DNA of 64,000 nt from Clostridiales bacterium (GCA_021202515.1 JAJQCW010000026.1:1-64000); one strand, 5' to 3'; positions 8,108 through 18,337 are shown, numbered from the stretch's first letter. Translations and numbers: made by a program. The notes: a model not told the origin generated them from the sequence alone.

Positions 8108-10198
8108 GTGGCGATCACGCTGGACGGTCCCATCCGGCAGCTCACCCGCATCGGGGAGCAGCGGGCCAAAAAGCTGGAAAAGTTGAAGATCTACACCCCC
8201 AGGGATTTGCTCTATTGGTTCCCCAGGGATTACCAGGACCTGCGGCAGATCTACGACATCACTCAGGCCCCGGTGGGGGAACCCTGCTGCGTGGAAGGCA
8301 TTGTGGCGGAGCGGCCCGTCACCCAGTACGTCCGCCGGGGCATGGAGCTGACCAAGACCCGCGTGGTGGACGGGCGGGGACAACTGTTCCTGACCTTTTT
8401 CAACCAGAGTTATGTCAGCCGCGCCCTGCATCCCGGCGAAGAATATATTTTTTACGGGACGATTGAACAGACGGGCAGCCGAAAGAGCATGACCAACCCC
8501 ATGTTTGAGTCGTCTGGGAGGCGACACTTCACCGGGCGCATTATGCCGGTCTACCCATTGACAGCGGGCATCACCAACTTCACCCTCTCCGAGGCGGTGC
8601 GGCAGGTGCTGGTGAACTGCGCCGGGGAACTCCACGACCCGCTGCCGGAGGACCTGCGGGAAGAGCATCATCTGGTGGGGCTGGGCTATGCCCTGCAAAA
8701 CATCCATTTTCCCAAGGACGACCAGACGCTGGCCGCCGCCCGGCGGCGGCTGGTGTTCGAGGAGCTGTTTTTCTTCTCGGCGGGGCTGGCGATGATGAAG
8801 GGCCAGCGTTCCGGCCAGGCCGCCATTACCTGCCAGCGGCGCTCCATCCAGCCCTTCTGGGACACGTTGCCCTTTACGCCTACGTCCGCCCAGCGGCGGG
8901 CGGCAGAGGAAGCGGCGGCGGACCTCTGCTCCGGCAGCCCCATGAACCGGCTGCTTCAGGGAGACGTGGGCAGCGGCAAAACCGTGGTGGCGGCGGCCTG
9001 CGCCTGGCTCATGGCCCAAAGCGGGGGACAGACTGCCCTGATGGTCCCCACGGAGATTTTGGCCCGGCAGCACTGCCAGACCCTGACCCCGCTGCTGGAA
9101 CAGAGCGGTCTCCGGGTGGGGCTGCTCACCGGCTCCATGAAGGCCAGGGAGAAGCGGGACGTGTACGAGCGGCTCCAGTTGGGGATGATCGACCTGGTGA
9201 TAGGTACCCACGCGCTGTTGACGGAGGGGGTGGCCTTCCGGCGGCTGGGGCTGGTCATCACCGATGAGCAGCACCGCTTTGGGGTAGACCAGCGGGCGAA
9301 GCTGGCGGAGAAGGGCCGGGAGGCGGAGGGCCTCGCCCCCCATGTGCTGGTCATGTCGGCCACGCCCATCCCCCGGACGCTGGCACTCATCCTCTACGGA
9401 GATTTAGAGGTGTCCGTCCTGGACGAACTGCCCCCCGGACGGCAGCAGATCGACACCTTCCTGGTGGGGGAGGACAAACGGGAGCGGATGTACGGTTTTG
9501 TCCGCAAACAGGTGGCCCAGGGGCACCAGGTCTACATCGTCTGCCCCTCCGTCAGCGCGGAATCCGCACTGGAGCGGGGGACGATGACGGCCACGGAGCT
9601 GAAAGCGGTGGAGGAGTACGCCGAGAAACTGCAAACAGAGGTTTTTCCCGACCTGCGCATCGGCTTGGTCCACGGCAGGCAGTCCGCGAAAGCCAAGGAG
9701 CAGGTCATGGTTCAATTTGCCCAGGGGGAGCTGGACATTCTGGTGGCCACCACGGTCATCGAGGTGGGGGTAGACGTGCCCAACGCCACGCTGATGGTCA
9801 TCGAAAACGCCGAGCGGTTCGGCCTCTCCCAGATCCATCAGCTTCGGGGCCGTGTGGGACGTGGAAAGGCCAAGTCCTACTGCGTGCTGGTGTCGGACAA
9901 CCGGAACCCGGAGACCCGCCAGCGGATGAAGGCCCTCTGCGCCACCAACGACGGATTCCAAATCGCGGAGGAGGATTTGAAGCTCCGGGGACCGGGGGAC
10001 TTCTTCGGGGCGCGGCAGCACGGCCTGCCCCAGCTTCGGGTGGCGGACCTGGCCGGAGACGTGCGGGTGCTACAGGAGGCCCAGGCCGCCGCCGCAAAGC
10101 GGGTGAAGGACGACCCGGAGCTGCAAAAACCGGAAAATATTCCCATCAAAGCGCAAATTCAGGCGCTGTTCGAGACGAATACGGACCGGCTCAACTAG
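8108..10198 (+). CDS. recG: ATP-dependent DNA helicase RecG
   Basis: A 696-residue branched-DNA helicase that reverses stalled forks and processes Holliday junctions. The N-terminal wedge/OB domain (about 20-200) contains GIVAERPV and YGTIEQTGSRKSMTNP. The helicase core has Walker A GDVGSGKT near residue 285, the DEQH box (TDEQHRFGVDQR) near 386, the SATPIPRTLAL motif III, and the RIGLVHG, TTVIEVGVDVPNA and LRGRVGRG motifs. A TRG-like C-terminus follows. I prefer the GTG at 8108 because AGGAAG lies 8 nt upstream; GTG 8102 and TTG 8081 are alternatives. Length is normal. Confidence 0.96.
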   Translation: MAITLDGPIRQLTRIGEQRAKKLEKLKIYTPRDLLYWFPRDYQDLRQIYDITQAPVGEPCCVEGIVAERPVTQYVRRGMELTKTRVVDGRGQLFLTFFNQSYVSRALHPGEEYIFYGTIEQTGSRKSMTNPMFESSGRRHFTGRIMPVYPLTAGITNFTLSEAVRQVLVNCAGELHDPLPEDLREEHHLVGLGYALQNIHFPKDDQTLAAARRRLVFEELFFFSAGLAMMKGQRSGQAAITCQRRSIQPFWDTLPFTPTSAQRRAAEEAAADLCSGSPMNRLLQGDVGSGKTVVAAACAWLMAQSGGQTALMVPTEILARQHCQTLTPLLEQSGLRVGLLTGSMKAREKRDVYERLQLGMIDLVIGTHALLTEGVAFRRLGLVITDEQHRFGVDQRAKLAEKGREAEGLAPHVLVMSATPIPRTLALILYGDLEVSVLDELPPGRQQIDTFLVGEDKRERMYGFVRKQVAQGHQVYIVCPSVSAESALERGTMTATELKAVEEYAEKLQTEVFPDLRIGLVHGRQSAKAKEQVMVQFAQGELDILVATTVIEVGVDVPNATLMVIENAERFGLSQIHQLRGRVGRGKAKSYCVLVSDNRNPETRQRMKALCATNDGFQIAEEDLKLRGPGDFFGARQHGLPQLRVADLAGDVRVLQEAQAAAAKRVKDDPELQKPENIPIKAQIQALFETNTDRLN

Positions 10199-10353
10199 GG
10201 AAGCGACCGGAAAAGGCCAACGGAAAAAAGAAACTGGCAAGGGGAATTTTATTCTGAAAAGAAATTTCGATTCGGTCTAGATTTGTTCACAATTATCTGG
10301 TATCCTTAGGGTTAAAATAATCATTCCGCAACTGCGTGAAGGAGAAATTGACT

Positions 10354-12903
10354 ATGCAACCGACACTTTGTTCCAAATGCCGCAAAAATGTGGCAGTGGT
10401 GTTTATCACAAAAATAGAAAACAACGAAACCAAAAACGAGGGCTATTGCCTGAAATGCGCCAAGGAGCTGGGCATCAAGCCCGTGGACGATATGTTCAAG
10501 CGAATGGGCATCTCTGACGACGACCTGGACGGCCTGACCAGCGAGATGATGAACGCATTCGGCGGACCGGAGGCGATGGAATCGCTGCCGGATATCTCCC
10601 AGGTAGAGAATGACGACGAGGAGGACGAGGAGGGCAAGACCGCCACCTTCCCGTTTTTGAACAAGCTGTTCAACAGCAACCAGCCGCCCAGGGAGAACGG
10701 CGAGCGCCGCCAGGAAAACCGGGAAAAGGACGACAAAAAGAAGGAAAATCGTCCCCAAAAGCTGAAATACCTGGAGAGCTACTGCGTTTCCCTGACCAAC
10801 CGGGCCAGAGAGGGCAAACTGGACCGGGTCGTTGGCCGGGAGGAGGAAATTTCCCGGGTCATTCAAATCCTGAACCGGCGGCAGAAGAACAACCCCTGTC
10901 TCATCGGTGAGCCGGGCGTGGGCAAGACCGCCATCGCCGAGGGGCTGGCCCAGCGCATCGCCACGGGCAACGTCCCCTACAAGCTCAAGGAGAAGGAGGT
11001 CTACCTGCTGGACCTGACCGCTCTGGTGGCGGGGACCCAGTTCCGGGGCCAGTTTGAGAGCCGAATGAAGGGCCTCATCGAGGAAGTCAAAAAGGTGGGC
11101 AACGCCATCCTGGTCATCGACGAGGTCCACAACATCGTGGGTGCGGGAGACGCGGAAGGCTCCATGAACGCCGCCAACATCCTGAAGCCCGCACTGTCCC
11201 GTGGGGAAATTCAGGTCATCGGCACCACCACTTATAATGAGTACCGCAAATATATCGAGAAGGACGCCGCCCTGGAGCGCCGGTTCCAGCCGGTGACGGT
11301 GGAGGAGCCTTCCATCGAGGACAGCGTTCAGGTCATCATGGGCATCGCCCGGTACTATGAGAACTACCATCAGGTGGTCATTCCCGCTGCTGTGGCGCGG
11401 GAGGCGGTGCTGCTCTCCGAGCGGTACATCACCGACCGCTACCTGCCCGACAAGGCCATTGACCTGATCGACGAAGCCTGTTCCGACGTGAATCTGCACA
11501 ACAAGGCTTTGGCCCATCGTGCGGAGCTGGAAAAGGATAAAGCGGACCTGGAGAAGGAGATGGAGCTGCTCTCCGGCCAGTCCGACGAGTTTACCAACCG
11601 CAAGACCCAGGAGCTGACCGCCAACGAGCGCAAGCAGTCCCGTTGCCGCCAGGAGCAGGCCACCCTGAACCAGGCGCGGCAGACCCTGCGCACCAACACC
11701 ACCTTGACCGAGGAAGAGCGGGACGAGCGCCTGGCGCTGAACGAGAGCCAGATGCAGAAGAACCAGGAGCAGTTGCGGGCCTTGCAGGAGGAACGCCGCC
11801 GCATCCAGTCGGAGACCGACACCACGTTCTTCGAGCAGCGCGCCATCGTCCAGAGCAAGATCCAGCAGGTCCAGCAGCAGTTGGACGAGATGGGCAGCCA
11901 GCCTGCCCCGGAGCTGACCATGGAGCATTTGGCCCGGGTCATCGAGCAGTGGACGGGTATCCCCGCCAGCCGCATCGAGGAGGCGGAGTTCTCCCGGCTG
12001 TCCAAGCTGGACGAGCGGCTGAAAAGCCACATCGTCGGTCAGGACAAGGCGGTGGACGCCGTCACCCGCGCCATCCGGCGCAACCGGGTGGGCATCTCCC
12101 CCAAGCATAAGCCGGTATCCTTCATCTTTGTTGGCTCCACCGGCGTGGGCAAGACGGAGCTGGTGAAGCAACTGGCCGCCGACCTGTTCGACACCCCGGA
12201 TTCCCTGATTCGGCTGGATATGTCCGAATATATGGAGAAATACGCCGTTTCCCGCATCATCGGGTCCCCTCCCGGCTATGTGGGCTATGACGAGGCCGGG
12301 CAGTTGACCGAAAAGGTTCGCCGCAAGCCCTACTGCGTCATCCTGTTCGACGAGATCGAGAAGGCTCACCCGGACGTGCTGAATATCCTGCTCCAGATTT
12401 TGGACGACGGGCGCATCACCGACGCCCATGGGCGCACCGTCAACTTTGAACACGCCGTCATCGTCATGACCTCCAACGCGGGCAGCGCCAGCAAGGAGGG
12501 GACGGTGGGCTTTGGCCGCACCCTCGACGAGCAGGACGAGGAGCGCACCATGAAGGCGCTGCAATCCTTCCTGCGGCCGGAGTTTATCAACCGCGTGGAT
12601 GAGATCATCCACTTCAACCGCCTGACAGAGGAGAACTTCAAGAGCATCACCAACATCATGCTCTGCGAGCTGAAAGATTCTCTGGCGGACAAGAACATCA
12701 ACTTTATGTGGGACGACGCGCTGGTGGACTACCTGACCGAGAAGTCCTACTCGCTGACCTACGGCGCCCGGAACCTGCGCCGCCTGATTCAGCGGGAACT
12801 GGAGGACGCCATCGCCACCTTGCTCATCAACCAGTATATGGAGGCCATCACCCAAATCAAGGCCACGGCGGTGGATGGGAATATCCAGTTGTTGTCTATG
12901 TGA
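10354..12903 (+). CDS. clpE: ClpE-like Clp ATPase with N-terminal zinc finger
   Basis: An 849-residue Hsp100 unfoldase. Residues 6-40 form a Cys4 zinc finger (CSKCRKN...CLKCAKE), the feature of ClpE rather than the double Clp-N repeat of ClpC. NBD1 has GEPGVGKT near residue 185. A long charged helical middle region (about 385-520) follows, then NBD2 with GSTGVGKT near residue 594. A VGF tripeptide (GTVGFGRT) sits where Clp ATPases dock on ClpP, so it probably feeds the ClpP protease. The middle region is much longer than I expect for ClpE and recalls ClpB. The start is the ATG at 10354 with AAGGAGAA 8 nt upstream. No CtsR-like or CIRCE operator was recognised. Confidence 0.9.
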   Translation: MQPTLCSKCRKNVAVVFITKIENNETKNEGYCLKCAKELGIKPVDDMFKRMGISDDDLDGLTSEMMNAFGGPEAMESLPDISQVENDDEEDEEGKTATFPFLNKLFNSNQPPRENGERRQENREKDDKKKENRPQKLKYLESYCVSLTNRAREGKLDRVVGREEEISRVIQILNRRQKNNPCLIGEPGVGKTAIAEGLAQRIATGNVPYKLKEKEVYLLDLTALVAGTQFRGQFESRMKGLIEEVKKVGNAILVIDEVHNIVGAGDAEGSMNAANILKPALSRGEIQVIGTTTYNEYRKYIEKDAALERRFQPVTVEEPSIEDSVQVIMGIARYYENYHQVVIPAAVAREAVLLSERYITDRYLPDKAIDLIDEACSDVNLHNKALAHRAELEKDKADLEKEMELLSGQSDEFTNRKTQELTANERKQSRCRQEQATLNQARQTLRTNTTLTEEERDERLALNESQMQKNQEQLRALQEERRRIQSETDTTFFEQRAIVQSKIQQVQQQLDEMGSQPAPELTMEHLARVIEQWTGIPASRIEEAEFSRLSKLDERLKSHIVGQDKAVDAVTRAIRRNRVGISPKHKPVSFIFVGSTGVGKTELVKQLAADLFDTPDSLIRLDMSEYMEKYAVSRIIGSPPGYVGYDEAGQLTEKVRRKPYCVILFDEIEKAHPDVLNILLQILDDGRITDAHGRTVNFEHAVIVMTSNAGSASKEGTVGFGRTLDEQDEERTMKALQSFLRPEFINRVDEIIHFNRLTEENFKSITNIMLCELKDSLADKNINFMWDDALVDYLTEKSYSLTYGARNLRRLIQRELEDAIATLLINQYMEAITQIKATAVDGNIQLLSM

Positions 12904-12918
12904 CCCGTACAAAAACCA

Positions 12919-12957
12919 AAAAAGGACTGTGCCGATAGATTTGGCACAGTCCTTTTT
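12919..12957. terminator. bidirectional terminator between clpE and AraC gene
   Basis: A perfect 15-bp stem (AAAAAGGACTGTGCC with its complement, 12919-12933 / 12943-12957), with T-runs on both strands, separates convergent genes. Confidence 0.9.
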
Positions 12958-12973
12958 GCATCGTTTTCATTTG

Positions 12974-13885
12974 TTATTCCTGAGAGGAAAGCGTCTGCAA
13001 TTGCGCCCGGTACTGGCTGGGGGTCATCCCCGCTCGGCGCTTGAAGGCGGCGAAGAAGGTCTTTTCGTCGGGAAAACCGCAGTCCATCCCAATCTGGCCC
13101 ACGCCATGGTCGGTGGTGCGCAGCAGCCGCAGTGCCGCGTTCAGCCGCAGCTCGGTCAGATATTGCTTAAAGGTCTGGTTGGAGTGGCGTTTGAACAGCC
13201 GACAGAAGTATTCCCGGCTGTAGCCGAAATAGCTGGACACGTTCCGGGTGGTCAGGTTCTCCTGGTAGTTTTCCTCCAGGTAGAGCAGCGCCTCGAACAG
13301 GCGGCTGTTCCCTTCGCTGCTGCGCCGCTCTCCCGTGCAGAAGTCCGTGTCGATTTGGTGCAAAATCGCGGCGAGGGTGTCACTGACGGCGGAAGCCTGG
13401 TCCGGGTCGTCCCGCTCCAGTTCCGCCTGCTCCAGGAGCTGCCGACACAGGGATTGCAACTGGGCGACAGCGGCGGCAGATGCGCCGGGAGCGTCCCGGC
13501 TGACGGCCAGGGCGGAGCGGTCAGACCCCAGGCAGCGGGGCAGAAAGCTGACCGACAGCAGGTCGTATTCCTCTGCCGGGTCCCTAGGCGTCAGCACATG
13601 GAGAGCGTAGCAACTGATGAGCAAAAAGTCGCCGGGCCGCAGCAGGTGTTCTTCCCCGTCGATGAGAACGGCGACCTCTCCCTTTTGGGAGTAGAGCAGT
13701 TCCGCGCCGGGGTGCCAGTGGAGGGGGACGGTCTGGGCGCTCTGGCTGAGCGAGACCTGTACCAGCGCGGGGCAATCCTCCGGCAGTTCCATGCGCAGGA
13801 ACAGGTCCCGGCAGACATAAGGAGTGCCGCCCGGTTCCAAAAAGGAAACAATATGATTTTGAAATAGCTTATCCTCCGACGCCAT
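12974..13885 (-). CDS. AraC family transcriptional regulator with cupin sensor domain
   Basis: A 303-residue regulator. The N-terminal half is a cupin-like ligand domain (LHWHPGAELLYSQKGEV and IDGEEHLLRPGDFLL strands). The C-terminal 100 residues hold two helix-turn-helix units: VSSYFGYSREYFCRLFKRHS, then IGMDCGFPDEKTFFAAFKR with the PSQYRAQ end. The ATG at 13885 with AGAGGCG upstream is preferred over an earlier in-frame start. The target is unknown: the neighbours are unrelated, and the only divergent-side gene is the 59-residue protein on the same strand. Confidence 0.9.
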   Translation of the reverse strand: MASEDKLFQNHIVSFLEPGGTPYVCRDLFLRMELPEDCPALVQVSLSQSAQTVPLHWHPGAELLYSQKGEVAVLIDGEEHLLRPGDFLLISCYALHVLTPRDPAEEYDLLSVSFLPRCLGSDRSALAVSRDAPGASAAAVAQLQSLCRQLLEQAELERDDPDQASAVSDTLAAILHQIDTDFCTGERRSSEGNSRLFEALLYLEENYQENLTTRNVSSYFGYSREYFCRLFKRHSNQTFKQYLTELRLNAALRLLRTTDHGVGQIGMDCGFPDEKTFFAAFKRRAGMTPSQYRAQLQTLSSQE

Positions 13886-14058
13886 GAAACTCGCCTCTTT
13901 GCCCTTCACGGGGTAGATATCTATGCGGCCTTCGCCGCGCAAATAAACCGCACAGCAGTTTATTTGACAAACATTACTATAGCACAAAGAAAGAGGAAAG
14001 TACAGGATTTTTTGCTATTTCGAACGAAAATCATTTTGAGGCGGCGAAAAGGGACGTA

Positions 14059-14238
14059 TTACGCCATGCTGTAGTCGAACATCACCCGTTGTACTCGGCA
14101 GCCTTCGGTCACTTCATCGGGCAGCAGGGCCAGCGCCACCATAATTGGTTCGGCGGCAGGGTCCGTCACCCGGCGCAGCCAGGCGTAATCGCCGTCAATT
14201 TTGAGGACGGTGTAGAGAATGGGGTCAGAAAATGCCAT
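14059..14238 (-). CDS. small hypothetical protein (59 aa)
   Basis: This frame begins MAFSDPILYTVLKIDGDYAW and ends RVMFDYSMA. A strong ribosome binding site (AAGGAGG, 7 nt before ATG) supports it. The order of an IDGDYAxLRRV strand pair and then LLPDEVTEGCRVQ recalls the small beta-rich DUF3006-type proteins, which have a GDxAxL stretch followed by LLPxxxxEGD; this is only a resemblance. It is divergent from the STAND gene, with 213 bp between the starts. The function is unknown. Confidence 0.6.
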   Translation of the reverse strand: MAFSDPILYTVLKIDGDYAWLRRVTDPAAEPIMVALALLPDEVTEGCRVQRVMFDYSMA

Positions 14239-14384
14239 AATGTGCCTCCTTGTTCACCTGATAACAGGATTCTTTGATAAGAGTAGCCTACCACAAAGCC
14301 GGGGATTTCGCAAGCGCCGCCTGAGAAATTGCGCCTTTTGAACGGGAAAGCGCCGGTTTTACAGAGCGTGATTGCAAAACAGGG

Positions 14385-14414
14385 TTGCGAAAGGGGCGGG
14401 AAATAGGGTATAAT
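14385..14414 (+). promoter_or_regulatory. promoter of the STAND NTPase gene
   Basis: TTGCGA (14385-14390), an 18-bp spacer and TATAAT (14409-14414) end 37 bp before the ATG. Confidence 0.65.
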
Positions 14415-14451
14415 CAAAACAGGTAAAAATTGCTCGAAAGGGGGCGTTATC

Positions 14452-16977
14452 ATGTGGGTATTTGACGCTGCACTCTCCACATTGCAGGATTTTATCGGGG
14501 ATAATCTGGCAGAAAAGGCAACCGACACGGCTGCGGCAGCCATGGACCGCAAAGAATTGATGGAGCGGGTGCAGGACCTGGCGGAGCGGTATCGACCGCA
14601 GTTTGAGGCCGTGTCCCTGAAAGAAGAATTTGACTTTGAGGGTTTAAACAACTTTTTACAGGAGAATCTTTTTCCGCGGGTCGCCGCCTGCTTCAACGCC
14701 CCTGGCCACGACCAGCAGGAAGCGGCCAAACGGCTGCTGTTTGCCTACGCCTGTGACCACGCAGGGGCGAACACCCAGGCGAAAAAGGATGCCGTCCGGC
14801 GGTATTTGGAGCTGTTTCTCGCCGTGGTAGAGGGCTTCTTTTTGGAGCATGTGGACGGGCAAACGTGGTTCCTGTGCGGCAGGGCCGTGGCCGAAGTGGA
14901 TAAGCTGGTCAAAGCCTATTTGCAGCAGCAAAAAGACCAGATCATCGAGGCCATCCGCTACCACAACTCCTTCGCTGAATACATCGACAACCTCCAGCCT
15001 CCCGTGACCACCACCAACCGGTTCCACTATCGGAACGCCAAGCTGCGCTTTTATGGCCGGGAGCAGGAAACAGCGGCGCTGAACGCCTTTTTGAACCGGA
15101 ACGAACAGATTTTGTGGATGGCCGTGGTGGGGGACGGCGGCGTGGGCAAGAGCAAGCTGCTCTACCACTTTTGCGACCAGACCAGCAACCGGCCCGGCTG
15201 GAAAACGGTGTGGTTCGGCAAAAATAGCAGCAAAAAAGTCAACGACTACCAAAATTGGCACTATCCCGGCGGACTGTTGGTGGTGGCGGACTACGCGGGA
15301 GAAATAGCGGAGCAACTGGGCGACTGGCTGGCAAATCTGGCGGAGACCGGCGAAAACCGTTGCCCGAAGAAGCTGCGGCTCATCCTGCTGGAACGGGAAA
15401 ATCTGGGCGAGGCGGTGACGCCCTTCTGGTATCAGACCTTCACCGGCGGCAGGGAACGCAGCCGGGCGGTGAAGCAATTCCAGGCAAAGCCGACCAGCAT
15501 AGAGCTGCCCGGCTTGGGAGACGAGGCGCTGGGTGCTCTGGTGCAGGACTACGCCCGCAGCGAAAAAGGCCGGGAACTGACCCAAACCGAGCTGTCGTCG
15601 GTGCTGGAAAAGGCCCACGAAATCGACCGCGACAACCCCGCGCCTCGCCCTCTGGTCACTCTGTTTATCGCGGACGCGGTGCTGGAGGGGAACGACTACA
15701 CCCACTGGGACATCCCGGCGCTGGTGGAGAACATCATCGAACGCTATCAGGACCACTGGCGGAACACCGTCTGCAACGGCGACGAAAAACTGTATGACGC
15801 GCTGCAACAGGTGCTGGTGTATGCCACGGCGGTGGGCGGCTGGGATCTGACCGAACTGCCGGAGCCGCTGGAGGCCGCCTCCAAGACGCTGCTGGCCTCC
15901 GGGTGGGTGCTGGAGCCGCTGGTCTGCGCCGTCAATGAAGAGAACACCTTCCGGGAGCGGCTGTCCCCATTGGAGCCGGATTTGGTCGGTGAGTTCTATG
16001 TGCTGGATTATTTGAACGATCTGCGTTATGATAAAAGCAGGTTGGCGGCGTGGGTGCAATTGTTTTGGGAAGATGAAGAAAACTTTGGATATTTTCTTGA
16101 GCGCTGCATTGAGAACTACTGTAACGAGAAGCGGTTTCAGGCGCTGTTTCGGGATGGGATGGTGGTGTTTCAGCCGAGGGCAGAGGATATGTCTGAGGTT
16201 GTCTTATTTGCAATGTTGCTAGCAAAATTAACCTATTGGCAACCTTTGAACGAGCGAAAGGTCACTGTCTCTAAACTGAAGGCGTTGGCAGAGCAACATC
16301 CCCGTTCTGATGACATTAGTTTTACATATGCCGCAGGTCTGTTCTTCCTTACCGCTGAACAATCCCTGGAGGATAAAACACGGGCTGTCGCTGAGCTGGA
16401 GACGATGCAATATCTCCAGTCTGTCAAAATCGCCATTATGTATGCCAATGCGCTGCTAGTACTTTTTCGGGATCAGCTTACGGATGAGGCAGCGCAGACC
16501 ATTGCCAAACTGAGAGCATTGACAGAAAAATATCCCTATTCGGCTGAAATCGCCCATGCATATGCCACTGCTCTAGTCCGTCATCCCGACGAACAATCTC
16601 TGAAAGATGTGGTACAGGTCGTTGACAAACTGGAGAAATTGTTGACGGACTTGAACACGTGGCATTCTAGTTCCGAGGAAATTGCAGGTTTATATGCTTT
16701 GGAGCTGGTTAAACTTTCCTTTCTTCAACCCGTAGAGACAGCAGTACAGTCCACTGCCAAATTGAAGACGTTGGTGAATCTGTATCCCAATTCAGTTGAT
16801 ATTGCCGTTGCATATGCTGGTGGTTTGTGCAACGTTTCCTTTGATCAATCCTTGGAAAATGCTACGCAGGCCGTTGCCACATTGGGAGAACTGGCAAACA
16901 ACCACTCCGATTCAGATACCATTGCCCATCTGTACGCTATTGCACAGGATTGGCTTGCTGCAAAGAAAAAACTTTGA
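14452..16977 (+). CDS. STAND/NACHT-type P-loop NTPase with C-terminal helical repeats
   Basis: An 841-residue protein with three parts. The first ~200 residues are helical (effector or adaptor, no catalytic motif seen). At about 200-450 lies a STAND-type NTPase core: a YGREQETAALNAFL lead-in, Walker A GDGGVGKSKL near residue 227 and a Walker-B-like LLVVADYAGE. From about residue 590 there are roughly five degenerate 50-55-residue helical units carrying KLxALxExxPxS and IAxxYAxAL, of TPR/SEL1 type. This architecture (effector, switch ATPase, repeat sensor) is shared by bacterial Avs/bNACHT antiphage proteins and some regulators. The repeat part (16.2-16.98 kb) is visibly more AT-rich than the front. 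It has its own promoter and terminator. Antiphage defence is inference. Confidence 0.75.
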   Translation: MWVFDAALSTLQDFIGDNLAEKATDTAAAAMDRKELMERVQDLAERYRPQFEAVSLKEEFDFEGLNNFLQENLFPRVAACFNAPGHDQQEAAKRLLFAYACDHAGANTQAKKDAVRRYLELFLAVVEGFFLEHVDGQTWFLCGRAVAEVDKLVKAYLQQQKDQIIEAIRYHNSFAEYIDNLQPPVTTTNRFHYRNAKLRFYGREQETAALNAFLNRNEQILWMAVVGDGGVGKSKLLYHFCDQTSNRPGWKTVWFGKNSSKKVNDYQNWHYPGGLLVVADYAGEIAEQLGDWLANLAETGENRCPKKLRLILLERENLGEAVTPFWYQTFTGGRERSRAVKQFQAKPTSIELPGLGDEALGALVQDYARSEKGRELTQTELSSVLEKAHEIDRDNPAPRPLVTLFIADAVLEGNDYTHWDIPALVENIIERYQDHWRNTVCNGDEKLYDALQQVLVYATAVGGWDLTELPEPLEAASKTLLASGWVLEPLVCAVNEENTFRERLSPLEPDLVGEFYVLDYLNDLRYDKSRLAAWVQLFWEDEENFGYFLERCIENYCNEKRFQALFRDGMVVFQPRAEDMSEVVLFAMLLAKLTYWQPLNERKVTVSKLKALAEQHPRSDDISFTYAAGLFFLTAEQSLEDKTRAVAELETMQYLQSVKIAIMYANALLVLFRDQLTDEAAQTIAKLRALTEKYPYSAEIAHAYATALVRHPDEQSLKDVVQVVDKLEKLLTDLNTWHSSSEEIAGLYALELVKLSFLQPVETAVQSTAKLKTLVNLYPNSVDIAVAYAGGLCNVSFDQSLENATQAVATLGELANNHSDSDTIAHLYAIAQDWLAAKKKL

Positions 16978-16998
16978 GTGCCCCTACCCCCACCCAAA

Positions 16999-17030
16999 AA
17001 GCCCTGTCCCCTAAACAAGGGACAGGGCTT
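16999..17030. terminator. bidirectional terminator between STAND gene and purA
   Basis: A perfect 12-bp stem (AAGCCCTGTCCC and complement, 16999-17010 / 17019-17030) with an 8-nt loop lies between convergent genes. Confidence 0.85.
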
Positions 17031-17050
17031 CAATCATGCTATTTGCGAAC

Positions 17051-18337
17051 TCACACCCGCCGGAAGGTCATCTCGTGGCGCTTCGGCCCGGTGGAGACCA
17101 TGGTGATGGGCGCGTCGATCTGGCTCTCCAGGAAGTCTACGTACTTCTTGGCGTTCTCCGGCAGAGCGTCATAGTCGGTGATGCCCCGGATGTCGCATTT
17201 CCAGCCGGGGAGAACGGTGAACACCGGCTTGGCCCGCTCCAGCACACCGGGGACGGGGAAGGTGGTGGTCACCTGGCCGTCGATCTCGTAGCCGGTGACC
17301 ACGGGAATCTCGTCCAGGTAGCTGAGTACGTCCAGACAGGTCAGGGCCACCTGGGTCGCGCCTTGGACCATGCAGCCGTACTTGGTGGCCACGGCGTCGA
17401 ACCAACCCACCCGGCGGGGCCGCCCGGTGGTGGCGCCGAACTCGCCCTTGTCGCCGCCGCGCCGCCGCAGCTCGTCGCCTGCGTCGCCCAGCAGCTCGGA
17501 GACGAACGGCTCGGTCTTGGCCCCCACGCAGGAGGAATAGGCTTTGGTGACGGCGATGACGTCCTCAATGGAGGTGGGCGGCACGCAGGCCCCCACGCAG
17601 CCGAAGCCCGCCAGGGTGTGGGAGGAGGTGGTCATGGGGAAGATGCCCAGGTCGGGGTCCTTCATGGAGCCAAGCTGTCCTTCCAGCAGGACGGACTTGC
17701 CCTCCCGCAGAGCCTGATGAACGAAGCCGACCGCGTCCCCCACGTAGGGGCGCACCAGCTCCCGGTACTCCATGAGCTGGTCGAACAGCTCGTCGGCGTT
17801 CAGGGTGGGCTTGTGGTAGAGGTACTGGAACATGACGTTCTTCCGCTCCACGGCGGCGTTCAGCCGCTGGCGCAGCCGCTCCTCGTCGAACAGGTCGCAG
17901 ACCTGGATGCCGGTCTTGGCGTATTTGTCGGAGTAGAAGGGGGCGATGCCGGACTTGGTGGAACCGAAGGCTTTGCCGCCCAGCCGCTCCTCTTCATAAG
18001 CGTCCTGCAAAATATGGTAGGGCATCAGAAGCTGCGCCCGCTCGGAGACGATCAGGTTGGGAGCGGGGACGCCCTGGGCGGTGATGTCCTTCAGCTCGTT
18101 CACCAGCCGCTGGATGTCCAGCGCCACGCCGTTGCCGATGATATTGGTGACGTGGGGATAGAAGGAGCCGGAGGGGAGGATGTGCAGCGCAAAGCGGCCA
18201 TACTCGTTGATGATGGTGTGGCCCGCGTTGGCGCCGCCCTGGAAGCGGATGACCACATCAGACTCCTCGGCCAGCATATCGGTAATTTTTCCTTTGCCCT
18301 CGTCGCCCCAGTTTGCGCCTACGATTGCTTTTACCAT
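17051..18337 (-). CDS. purA: adenylosuccinate synthetase
   Basis: A 428-residue enzyme that joins IMP and aspartate using GTP, the first step from IMP to AMP. It has the N-terminal GTP loop GANWGDEGKGK, FQGGANAGHTI with the catalytic His, the MTTSSHTLAG stretch, TGRPRRVGWFDA and C-terminal TTFPVP. The start is the ATG at 18337 with AAAAGGAG upstream. The reading frame extends much further upstream only because the GC-rich leader has no stops. guaB, the competing IMP enzyme, lies 21 kb away in this window. Confidence 0.97.
   Translation of the reverse strand: MVKAIVGANWGDEGKGKITDMLAEESDVVIRFQGGANAGHTIINEYGRFALHILPSGSFYPHVTNIIGNGVALDIQRLVNELKDITAQGVPAPNLIVSERAQLLMPYHILQDAYEEERLGGKAFGSTKSGIAPFYSDKYAKTGIQVCDLFDEERLRQRLNAAVERKNVMFQYLYHKPTLNADELFDQLMEYRELVRPYVGDAVGFVHQALREGKSVLLEGQLGSMKDPDLGIFPMTTSSHTLAGFGCVGACVPPTSIEDVIAVTKAYSSCVGAKTEPFVSELLGDAGDELRRRGGDKGEFGATTGRPRRVGWFDAVATKYGCMVQGATQVALTCLDVLSYLDEIPVVTGYEIDGQVTTTFPVPGVLERAKPVFTVLPGWKCDIRGITDYDALPENAKKYVDFLESQIDAPITMVSTGPKRHEMTFRRV

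Noticed and set aside
10321-12912. Very long open frame antisense to the Clp ATPase gene
   Set aside because: It mirrors the codon structure of a GC-rich gene and has no ribosome binding site or recognisable protein motifs.
14059-16977. Small 59-residue gene plus STAND gene as a toxin-antitoxin or two-gene defence operon
   Set aside because: They are divergent with separate promoters, and the small protein lacks toxin or antitoxin motifs.
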